Shown piece by piece: positions 35,393-45,130 of a stretch of DNA of 64,000 nt. Every line of letters starts with the position of its first letter. Position 1 is the first letter of the stretch. The stretch is taken from positions 147,511 through 211,510 of the forward strand of contig JAYMGJ010000139.1 in NCBI GenBank assembly GCA_037178675.1, written 5' to 3'. Origin of the DNA: Scleroderma bovista. Lineage: Eukaryota > Basidiomycota > Agaricomycetes > Boletales > Sclerodermataceae. A program made the position numbers and the translations under genes. The notes beneath the pieces were generated by a model that was not told where the DNA came from, did no database searches, and worked only from the letters and a program-made list of their open reading frames with translations.

Positions 35393-35761
35393 TGAGCGCA
35401 CTGTGTGCAGCAATGCACCAGGCAGCGCTCCAGCTCCCTGAGCGTCGCTTTAACTAGCTTGACGCTGTGGACCACAGTGAGCTCCTAGCTGAGCCCCTGC
35501 ACAGCCACAAGGTGAAGTCGGTCAACGACTTGCGCCAGACAGTGAGCTCCTAGTTGAGCACCTGTACTGCCACAGGCGAAGTTCGTCAATGACTTGCGCC
35601 AACCATGGCGAACATCGTCGACGACTTGCGCTGGCATAACCTAGTCATGAGTTAGCTGTTGACAGAAGTGCTTTCACTAGCACTCAGGTGTTTCTTCTTT
35701 TCTTGCTTGTCCGTTGTCGCATTCATTTGCTGACTCCGTTGACACCTAACAGAATATCACC

Positions 35762-38700
35762 ATGTCCAGCACTCTCGACAAGATGGTTCCTGTGTTCACT
35801 GGCTCCAACTGGCAACAGTGGCACACCTCTATGCAGGCCTACCTTCGGGCCCAAAGCCAATGGTACGTTTATTCGACGATGCAACCCGCTGCCGGTCACA
35901 ATGACCGAAAGGAGTGGGACGACAACACCGGGAGAGCGCTTGGTAACATCACCTTGTGCCTCACCCCCTCTATCCAGGTCGCTGTCTCGAATCTCGACAA
36001 CGTTAAGGATGTCTGGGACCACCTCAAGAAGAACTTCGGCGCCCCCAGTATTGGCTCTGCCTACGCTGAGCTCAGCAAGCTCCTGGCAACTACCATCCCC
36101 GCTGGCTCTCACCCCACTCCGGCTATCACCAAAGTGCTTAGCCACTTTGCCTATCTCAAAGACGCCGGCTTCGAATTCCCTGCCCCCGTGCAGGCCATGA
36201 TCATTCTGTGCAAGCTCCCTCCTACTATGGAGGTTGTAGCTCAAATACTCAGCCAGACGTCGCCGGACGAGATTAAAAATCTGAAGCCTGATGGAATTGT
36301 CAAGGCCGCTACGCTCTCTTTTGAGCAGAAAGGCGCCTCTTCGCGCGCTGGTGGTAAGGGCCCCCAGGCCAACAAGCTTAGCGCTGTGAAGTGCAAGCCG
36401 GCTGACCCCAAGTTCGCCCAGCAGCAGCAGCAGCCCCAGAGGCAGCAGCAGCAGCAAGGCAGGTCCAACGGTGGTGCGAGCGGAAACGCTCCTGCCCAAG
36501 GACAGGGAGGCCGCACTCGACGTGGCGGCAAGAAGGCTCGCACTCGCCGCGAGAATGCCCAACAGGCCGCCTTCACTACATACGTCCACTACGATGGACC
36601 AGAGCCCACCGTTGACCCTCGCGCCTTGGCTCACACTCCCGGTGCTGCCCACTACGGCCCCCCTGCATTCACAAATACTATTAAGGCCTTCGACTTGGCA
36701 CACCACTTGGGGGTAGAGCCCTCCTGCCAAACCATCCACACCCTCGACCAAGTTGTGTCAATGGCAAGTGCGAACCTGGACCAGCCCGAGGCAGGTCCCT
36801 CCTCGCTGAAGCGCCCTCGTCTTGAGGAGCGCATCACGATGTATGAGGAGGATGCCATCTCCCTTGGGGATGATGAACCATTCGCCCACGAGCCTTTCGC
36901 CGACGACGAGTTTGACGAGATCGATGCGATGGTCCTCGACCGCTACAATGCGATGTCGATGGCAATGGGCGCGGAGGCCAGCCTTTTCAGGCAAGTACCT
37001 TCTGCACATGTGCTGACCGACACTGACATGCTCCCTTTACATGTGCGCTTTACGCTGGCACTGTATATAGCGAGTAGTAACTACAATTTGTCGTGTCGCG
37101 TCTCAAGTAAAGCATATATTTGTTCGTGTTCTCATGAAACGAGTGATGCACGCTGTGCTAAGTGTAAGGGAAAAATGGTTGACGATAGCGAACTATCTGG
37201 TGCTTTCTGGCTACTAGACTCTGGCGCATCACGCCACTTTACCGGTGACATAGGCGATTTCGCCTCCTATAATGCGCTAAAGCGAGCGCACTACGCCAAA
37301 ACGGCTAATGGTGTAGCACTAATTGCTGGCATTGGCACGGTATTACTCCGGTGCCTAGACCACAACTCAGGGGATGAGAAAGTGATTACACTCACCCAAG
37401 TGCTCCATATGCCAGGCGCTACTGCACACCTTATTTCTATGGGCGAAATGCTCCAGCGTAACTATAAAGTCACTGGCGATAAGCGAGGCATTAGCCTCAT
37501 TCATAAAGCTGAACGCCTATGGTTTGGGCCAGACCCAGAAGACGATCGCAACATCATTTTCGGGATTAGATCTATCCCAATAATTAGATCTAACTATATT
37601 GCTTCCGTGAGCAAAGTCGATTACGACATTATGCACCGGAGATTCGGGCACCCCTCGAAGGAAGTACTCCGATGCACGCAAAAACATACGCAGCACTTCC
37701 CGGAGATCCACTTTCCAACTGAGGACTGTGTTTGCCCTGGATGTGCTCTTGGCAAGATGCCCAATCGAGCTTTCCCAGAGAACGAAAGACGTGCTTCCAA
37801 GCCCTTTGAGCTGGTGCACTCTGACCTGAAATCCTTCCCGGTTACGTCGTACCGGAAGTATAAGTATGTTATCACCTTCTACGACAACTATACCTCTCAT
37901 GCCTGGACTACGCCTCTTCGCTCCAAAGCTGCAGTGATTATGGCTGCCAAAGATTTCCTCAAAATGGTGCGCGTCCAACATGATATGCACGTCGTTGGAT
38001 GGATGTCCGATGCTGGTGGAGAATATAAATCTGATCTGTTTGATCGAGCACTCCTTGAGAAAGGAATTAAAATATATCAAAGTGCTCCAAGAACCCCCAT
38101 GCAGAATGGCCGCGCCGAGCGTTTAGGGCGCACTCTCATGGATAAAGCTGAGTCTATGCGGCATCAAGCCTGCATTCCTGACTCCTGGTGGGAATTTGCG
38201 TTTGCTCACGCAACCCACATTTACAACCATACTCCGGTAGCTTGCCTGCGATGGCGCACCCCCCATGAAATGCTTAAGGGGGAGCTGCCTAACATCGACC
38301 ACCTCCGTGTATTTGGCTGTGGAGCCTTTGTCTACCTCCCAGCCTCGGCTCGAGCAAATAAGATGGCTCCCAAGTCGGAGCTTATGACTTATATCGGTGT
38401 TGCCCCTGGCAATGAGTGCAATTTCTTGTTTATGCGCTCCACCAATGCAGTATTTACCACTGCTCACGCCGTTTTTGACGAGCGTCTTTTCCCTCGCTGC
38501 CCTAAGAACAGGCGTGAACCTCTCGAGAACCCTTTCGGAAGGGCAAATCCGAAACCGGCCACTGATTGACCAGGGAATCCCCCTGATGATACCGACAGTG
38601 ATGATGATGTGGAACACAACCATGGCTACCCACATCCCCAAGCGCAGGATGACGATCCAAAGCGTGAGGAACCTAAGGCTCCTGAGGAAGAGCCTAGTCA

Positions 38701-40699
38701 AATAAATCCTCCCCATATGCAATCTCCAGTGCCTCCACCGGCACCGAGAACGCCTTCACCGGCAAGAAATCCGCCACCTCTGGCACCGCAGCACCCTGGC
38801 CGAGCTGAATGCCGCCAGAATGTGCCGCAACCCCCTGCAGTTAATATACCTGCCCGCCCCCAACGTGAACATAGAGCGCCATTGCACCCCGGTAACGTGT
38901 ATGGTGAGCGGCGACATCCCGTCGAGCAACTCTGGGATATCGAAAGTGCCTCTCGATGGCAAGAAACAGTGGGTGAGGCCCCTAGGCCCCCACAACTGGA
39001 CACACCAGACCATGTTCCTGGTGGTTTCCCCGACACCTCTGCAACGCCCAGTGAGGAAGATGTGCAAAAGATGTGTGAGGAAGGGGGAGCAAACCTAGTC
39101 TGTTATCTGATGGGCAAAGCCCTCAAAACCCGCGACCCTCAATACGAGAGTGTCCGCAACTGGTCCTATAAGGACATTGCTCGCTTACCACAAGCTGAGC
39201 AGAAACTCTGGTGACTTGCTTGCCAAGAAGAGCTCGACGTGCTGTGAAAGCGCAAGGTCTTTGAGCTAGTTGACCGTCCCCGAGACCGGAAGGTCATAAA
39301 GAATCAATGGGTCTTCGATGTGAAGTCGGATGGCCGCAAGAAAGCCCGCTTAGTAGCAAAAGGCTTCTCCCAGGTCGAGGGATTAGATTTCGACCAGGTC
39401 TTCTCACCAGTCGTGCGCTTTGAAACAGGGCGCCTCATGCTTGCGCTTGCCGCACTTGAAAACTGGTATATCACTGGACTCGATGTTCGGAGTGCCTACT
39501 TGTATGGCAAGCTCGACGAAGAGATCTACATGGAACAACCCAAAGGGTTTGCAGTTCCTGGGCAAGAGCGCAAAGTGCTCCGCCTCTGGCATGCCCTCTA
39601 TGGCCTCAAACAGGCCGGCCTAGCTTGGTGGCGCACACTCAATGAGTCTCTCAAAGAGCTCGGGTTTGAGCGCCTTAAATCTGAAGCAGGCATCTTCTTC
39701 TACAAGAAGAAAGGCACCAACATCGTCATTGGTATTATCTACGTTGACAACGCTCTGTTCTGCGGCCCTAACAAGGCTGTTGTTGATGCCATCAAAGCGC
39801 AGTTCATGCGCAAATGGGAGTGCAGAGACCTTGGAGAACCTAAGGAGTTCCTCTGTATGCGAATCACTCACAAGGGTCGCGCTATCCACTTGGACCAATG
39901 TGCGTACCTCCAAAAGGTCGTCAAACGCTGCAGCATGCTCAATGCAAAGTCCGCAAGCACCCCACTGCCGGCTGGCTACTATGCTGCCAAGAATACAGAG
40001 CCTGTTGATGCGGAACTCCGCTCCCATTTCCAGACGGTTATTGGGTCCCTTCTGTACCTCATGTTAGGCACTAGGCCCGACATTGCCTTTGCAGTCACGC
40101 ATCTCTCACGCCATGCCGCGAACCCATCCCAGGACCACCTGTCCAAAGCGCTTTATATCTGTCGCTACTTGATTGGTACACCTAACTACTCCCTAGTGTA
40201 CAATGGTGGATCTGGTGCTGGCCTGATTGCATGCACGGACTCAGATTGGGGATCAGACCCTACCTCTCACCTCTCGCAAACAGGTTTTTACCTGAAGCTT
40301 GCAGATGGCTTGATCAGCTGGACTTCTCGTGCACAGAAGACTATTGCATACTCGTCCACTGAGGCCGAATACATGGCTTTGAGCGATTGCGCTCGCCAAG
40401 TTACCTGGATTCAGAGTTTACTCGGTGAGCTCGGCTATAAGCTGAAAGCTATCCCAATTTGTGGTGATAATCAGGGGTCCATATTCATGGCATCCAACCC
40501 TGTAATGGAGCCTCGCTCCAAGCACATCGACATCCACTACCACAGAATCCGCGAGTCAGTCGCGAAAGGTAACGTGGAACTATTCTTCATTGATGGTGCT
40601 AAGAATCCTGCCGATCTGCTCACCAAGAACTTACCACGCGAGAAATTCGCGAAGTTCAGAGCTCAACTAGGCTTACAGTTTCCCTCTGGCAGCATCTAG
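35762..40699 (+). pseudogene. Copia gag-pol polyprotein with three in-frame TGA codons
   Basis: One frame runs from the ATG at 35762 to TAG at 40697, about 1645 codons, interrupted only by TGA at 38567, 39212 and 39245. Domains in order are: gag (about residues 1-200); a Gln-rich and Arg-rich basic tract without a CCHC knuckle (about 215-270); protease with LLDSGASRHFTG (about 483); HHCC zinc binding (FGHPS...CPGCALGK); integrase with HSDLKSF, MSDAGGEY and NGRAERLGR; reverse transcriptase with KNQWVFDVK, LDVRSAYLYG and YVDNALF (39740-39760); and RNase H with STEAEYMALSD and KHIDIHYHRI. The canonical YVDD is changed to YVDN. The copy cannot make a full active polyprotein. Confidence 0.92.
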
Positions 40700-40736
40700 C
40701 GCCTTATTCGCTGAAGTGCTCTACGTGCAGCACAGC

Positions 40737-40745
40737 GAGGGGGAG
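40737..40745 (+). other. Polypurine tract before the 3' LTR
   Basis: GAGGGGGAG immediately precedes the TGTTGAAG of the 3' LTR, the expected site for plus-strand priming. The older copia copy has the same tract before its LTR at 41142. Confidence 0.85.
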
Positions 40746-41033
40746 TGTTGAAGTCGCACGTGCACCCGGTGTAAACCGTCGACGAAGTGCGCACAAGACT
40801 GCGACCCATATTAGTGTAGACTTAGTAATAGTCCTCTTTAGAGTAGATGTTACATGTCACATGTCACGCATCACAGTCACGCATCACACTATTTGTTGTA
40901 TATAAACAGTGTTCATCGCTTATATAATATAACAGCTCTTGACCAGCTACCGCTACCATCTCAGGTTGTGCACTCCACCCAACAGGTGAGTTGGAGTAGC
41001 AGTTCCTCTACGTACATAGGTATTGCTTCAACA
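40746..41033 (+). repeat. 3' LTR of the copia element
   Basis: 288 bp, matching the 5' LTR except for about ten substitutions, and ending CTTCAACA before the ATTGT target duplicate. Confidence 0.95.
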
Positions 41034-41141
41034 ATTGTCCCACTGAGGACATGGTTGCCGATACCCTTACCAAAGCTTTACCTAGTGTCAAGGCGAAGCA
41101 TTTCGCCGCCTCCCTCGGACTATGCAGCATTTGAGGGGGAG
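41034..41141 (+). pseudogene. Older copia element: C-terminal end of polyprotein
   Basis: After the target duplicate the frame continues PTEDMVADTLTKALPSVKAK and ends GLCSI-stop near 41133, followed by a GAGGGGGAG tract and an LTR start at 41142. It joins in frame to the fragment ending at 35087 when the younger element is removed. Confidence 0.9.
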
Positions 41142-41326
41142 TGTTGGACTTACAAATGTGGTATGTTACATAATCACAGTACTAGAACTTTCGCGTTGTT
41201 CCCCTGTCCACCTCAGTGACTTACCCTGATCACTGAGGTGAGTATATGCTACTGTACTCGTTTCTTATTCCCTTGCTGATGTACTATAGTGACCTATAGA
41301 CTTATAGGTACTTAATATAGTGACTT
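41142..41326 (+). repeat. Truncated LTR of the older copia element
   Basis: Begins TGTTGGACTTAC directly after the polypurine tract. It matches, in reverse orientation, 41738 back to about 41551, and breaks off at about 41326 where it joins reversed gag sequence. Confidence 0.8.
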
Positions 41327-41738
41327 GGTACTCAATCAGGCCCTTTGCCTCTGTGGCCCACTCGACGTGATTCTTGAATGTAAGCCAGTTGCTTCCGTCT
41401 GCTTTCAAGGCAGGAATCTTGGGGAGAAGATCCTCCTTTGAAAAGCTAGTCATTGTTTCGGAGATGACACGTTAGTTTACTTTTAAGTGACCCTTAATGA
41501 GCGCAGGCAGGGCTCATAACCTATAAGTCTATAGGTCACTCAGTGATCAGGGTAAGTCACTATATTAAGTACCTATAAGTCTATAGGTCACTATAGTACA
41601 TCAGCAAGGGAACAAGAAACGAGTACAGTGGCATATACTCACCTCAGTGATCAGGGTAAGTCACTGAGGTGGACAGGGGAACAACACGAAAGTTCTAGTA
41701 CCATGATTATGTAACATACCGCATTTGTAAGTCCAACA
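41327..41738 (-). mobile_element. Reversed 5' fragment of an older copia element (LTR, primer site, start of gag)
   Basis: On the minus strand an LTR starts TGTTGGACTTAC at 41738 and ends near 41522, followed by the primer site GGTTATGAGCCCTG (41521-41508) and a gag start at 41453 reading MTSFSKEDLLPKIPALKADG, then SNWLTFKNHVEWATEAKGL, before breaking off at about 41327. The fragment is fused head-to-head with the LTR of the plus-strand copy, making an inverted repeat with arms of about 185 bp. Confidence 0.8.
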
Positions 41739-41741
41739 AAG

Positions 41742-42068
41742 ATTATAGCACTCCTCTGCACTCACAGGCCTAGAAATACAATGAATGAATGAATGCAGTT
41801 AAAAGATATGAAATACTGTGTCTGCATGCAGCCCCACTCTGCCAAATGATACTGCTGTCCACGGTATGGAACCAATAGTTGTGGGCAGCATGGAAACCCT
41901 GCATCAGCGAGGTAATACTTGCTGTCAGGGATAGCCAAGTCATTCAGCCACGCATCATTGTAGATAGAAGCATCAGCCATTGATCCTTCCCAGCCACTGA
42001 GCATGTACGTGAAATGCATGTCAAAGTCACAACAAAGGAGACAGTTTTGCAATGTGAAGCCTTTACAG
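41742..42068 (-). pseudogene. PIF/Harbinger transposase, C-terminal fragment
   Basis: The minus-strand frame reads KGFTLQNCLLCCDFDMHFTY, then LSGWEGSMADASIYNDAWL, KYYLADAGF, LLVPYRG and YHLAEWG, the second half of a DDE_Tnp_4 nuclease. It lies directly downstream, in the gene's sense, of the N-terminal fragment at 44136-44869, from which it is separated by element X. After the YHLAEWG exon the gene is cut off by the copia LTR at 41738, so the last exon is missing. Confidence 0.85.
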
Positions 42069-44135
42069 TGTCACGCACCAAACAGGTTTGGTACAGTGAA
42101 CATGGAAGATAACGCCTATATTGAATGATCCTTATGTGAAGGATAAGCACGACGAACCCTCATCATAGCCATCTATCGCACAAGAAGACTATCCTGATGC
42201 GAGAGACGAATGCCAATGCAGACAGTCATCTATCGCACGAGGACCGCCAAGAAGCAGAAGAAACTGAAGGAATAACGTCAATTGTGGTATGAGAAAGGAA
42301 TGCACACATCTGCAGTCCAACTCCCATACCAGAACAATCAAAGAAGCCGAAGAATTGATGGAGAAACGAAGGAGAAAGAGAAGAAATGATTTTTAGCACC
42401 CAAATGTCATTTTTAGGCGCCCAGTGCTGGCATTCCGATATTTTGAATAGCTCCATTGTTTCTGAAGCTATCAGGCATGTGACTATACCGTCAGAGAGCC
42501 TAGAACGTGGTCTATCTGCCTGTCAAGTTCCAACGCAAATCTGTTCATTTCCCACGGAGATATTCCCCCCGCAATCCAGACGTTCGCTTCATCACTCACT
42601 ATGGAGTCCGTATTTTCTCTGGATCATTTCTCCGCTATTGCTGCAGATCTCCACTATGTCCTGCTCTTAGGACAGCCTCTCCCAGAGTTCCCGTGCACTG
42701 CCTGGCACATATCTTCCCAGCCTGCTCCCTCAGTCCCTCTCGTTCTCGGTCAGTGCGTTCTCCTCGTCAGTCCTGCGTCAAGGACGTACTTTGGTCATCT
42801 TAGGTCTATTGTCAAGCTTTAGAAGTCTTCTCTGGTCGTCTCTGTGTCCCCTGAGCCCTCAGCCTATGGTCCCTTCCTCCCAGATACTTGCCATGTCCAT
42901 CTTCCTCTGTTGTTCGTCTCGCTTCCCTGGATGCGTTGAATTCAATACTCTATCCGCTTCCCTACTTTCAGACAATGTCCCCCAGCACCATGACAGTTAT
43001 TCCCCCCACTTTATAGTGCTATTAGGAAGAAGAATCCTCTCTCATTCTTTCCCAGAAGAGAGCTCGTCAAGGGAGCCCATGGTTGTGCTTCAGTGGCGGA
43101 CCCCCCAAAAGACCTCTGGACCCCTGGTACCCTTCTTGTGGCTGTTTTGTCTCGGATCAATCCCCCTGTTTATCTCAGATCTTCCCCATTGTTGTCCCAT
43201 CAAATTCCTGATGGTACACAGCCCCCCATCAAACTTCTTAGGCTGTGCATCAATGACTCCTTCTGCTGTGCAGTGACTCATCCCTTGCTTACTGATGCTC
43301 TCTTGTCATCAGTATTACTCTATCCCTTTCACATTTTTGGTATATTACTCAGCTGATGACTCACTCCCTTACCAATCAATCTTGTCATGCAGCTTACTCA
43401 TTCCTTTACTCAGCAGCTTATTCATGCTCCCTATGCTTACTCATTCCTGCTTATCCCTTGCTTACTGATCACTTACAAACCCCTTACAAAGCTCTTACCA
43501 ATCCCTTACCAATCCTTGACAAATTCTGCTTACTCCCTTCTCTTTTTGTACTTTAATGCTGTGCCCCCCCATGTATTTAAACCCCTGGGCTCAGCCCAGT
43601 GAAAAGACCCAATTGCATGAAATTATCCCTCTCTCAGACTCTCTCAGTCAGTATCCCCTCAGCTCTTTGAGTCTTGTAGGCTTCAGTGAAGGTCTAAAGA
43701 CTCTGATATTCAAGTTTTATTCAATCTATTCAAGTCCAAGTATTTCTCTAGGCTCAAGCGGAGTCTAGCCTGTCTATCCTTTATATCCAATTGCTTCTGG
43801 ACGTCAGGAGCCCCCTTGCCCCTTTGCTGCACCAACCTCTAGGTGTAGTATCGCTACTTCAGTCCCTGTCAGCCCAATCCCCGCTTTGACACTTCCTAGG
43901 CTTTAGGAAGAGTCCAGACCCCTATCCCCTTCGTCTTCTATTACTCCTGTACCCCAGGAGTATCCTGCATCATCGTCTGCATCACCCTGTTGGTGTAGAT
44001 CCCCTTCCCCCCTCCTCAGCATATCCTCTCTGGACACCGCAGAGGTAAACCACCACTCGCACATATTCGTAGTCCTTTGTTGGTGTTGTGTTTGGGTTAT
44101 TACTACTCTGACCCAAATCCACACTTTGACTCACA
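42069..44135 (+). mobile_element. LTR-like element X, right copy, inserted in a Harbinger transposase
   Basis: 2067 bp starting TGTCACGCACC and ending GACTCACA. The host gene is split at the codons between GAS and KGFT, and the flanks ACAG (left) and ACGG (right) fit a 4-bp target duplication in which one CG has become CA. A TATTTAAACCC box lies near 43573. It is nearly the reverse complement of 32387-34483. No integrase, transposase or internal LTR-retrotransposon genes lie inside, so it is either a solo LTR about 2 kb long or a non-autonomous element. Confidence 0.8.
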
Positions 44136-44869
44136 ACGGTTTCATGATGCACCCCTTTGATCTGCAGGTGGGGTGCATGCAATGTGTGTCCCATCGATTG
44201 CACCGATTGCATCTTTGAAAAATGGGTAGTACTTCAGGTTGTCGCGGATGGAGGAATGAATGGGAACATTGCTATGAGGAAGTTGTACATATTTTCTGTA
44301 AATTGTGCCCGAAGAGAATGCGATCAAGATCTTCTTGAAGTACCTGTTTGCCATTAATAATATTTTAAAGCAAGTTAATTGGAGACTTACTTTGAAACAG
44401 TCGAATTTGATCGTTGGAACCTTTCTCCAACATGCCTGATTGACAGGCCGGTAATGCAGGTGTAAAGAAATATTCCTAGCTGCTCTTCAAGAGTGACATA
44501 CTTCAAATCCTTACAACCTGCCCGCTGGAGCTTGGCCTGGAGGATCTTGAACACGAGCTTGTGGACTGCTAGTTCCATTCAAATTCTTTCCAGGTGGCCA
44601 TTGAGGAGTTCTGTCATCCATCCTGCACTGGACAGGATGGAAGTATGATATGGGATCAGTTTCACCTTTTGAGCTGCCAATGTGACCACATCGAGTATTT
44701 TCTCTGCAATCTCCGAAACGACGCCAAGGTGTAGCCAGTATTGACTGAGGATGAAGGCCAACAGACATCAATCATCCTCAGTGTCCGAGTCTTCATCGTC
44801 ATCACTCTCAATCTCCGTTTCTCCGGAGTCTCCCCCAAAACCAAACTCCTGGTTGTCGGGATCAGCCAT
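44136..44869 (-). pseudogene. PIF/Harbinger transposase, N-terminal fragment
   Basis: The minus-strand start at 44869 gives MADPDNQEF and an acidic tract, then ILSQYWLHLGVV, LIPYHTSILS, HKLVFKILQ, VTLEEQLGIFLYTC and GLSIRHVGERFQRS (helix-turn-helix region), an intron (donor after VSK, acceptor before YFKK), and FFKDAIGAIDGTHIACTPP with the first catalytic Asp. Three TGA codons interrupt the frame (44768-44770, 44579-44581, 44142-44144); at each the family expects Arg, consistent with CGA to TGA changes. With element X inserted and the 3' end lost, the gene is dead. Confidence 0.87.
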
Positions 44870-44924
44870 ACCAAGACCTGGTAGCATATCGTGTCCAAGT
44901 CAGTGAGATGATCAGAGTTGACGT

Positions 44925-45130
44925 TCAACGATGATTGATGAGGGCCAATGCACGTCTATTGCCCTCCTCTATCTGGTCCCCCCAGCCCTCACCGGCATCA
45001 TTCTCAGCCCCCTCCATCTCTCCATCCCCCACTCCCTCAAACCAAAACTCCCCATCACCTGGATCAGCCATAGCATCAGTACCTTGTGAACCGTGTCCTA
45101 GATGTAGTGAGATCAGAGTTAAAACTCCGC
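44925..45130 (-). repeat. Second, diverged copy of the transposase 5' end
   Basis: On the minus strand a start at 45071 reads MADPGDGEFWFEG and an acidic stretch to a TGA at 44925. Both this ATG and the one at 44869 follow a similar leader (CGTGTCC, GTGAGAT, GATCAGAGTT). It appears to be a remnant of another Harbinger-type element or a local duplication; too short to call a gene. Confidence 0.4.

Larger units (their letters stand above)
35091..41033 (+). mobile_element. Complete Ty1/copia LTR retrotransposon (decayed coding region)
   Basis: The two 288-bp LTRs (35091-35378 and 40746-41033) both begin TGTTGAAG and end CTTCAACA. The 5-bp target duplication ATTGT flanks the element (35086-35090 and 41034-41038). 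A primer site, a gag-pol frame and a polypurine tract are all in place. The LTRs differ at roughly ten positions, most of them CG/TG or CG/CA transitions. The insertion target is the RNase H region of an older copia element. Confidence 0.95.

Noticed and set aside
35723..36751. 342-codon minus-strand frame opposite copia gag
   Set aside because: Shadow of the gag frame in GC-rich codons; no family resemblance and no splice or start support.
35762..40699. Programmed TGA readthrough or stop-codon reassignment to explain the three TGA codons in copia pol
   Set aside because: Host genes here end in TGA as well as TAA and TAG, the positions fit CGA codons hit by CpG decay, and the RT active site is also mutated.
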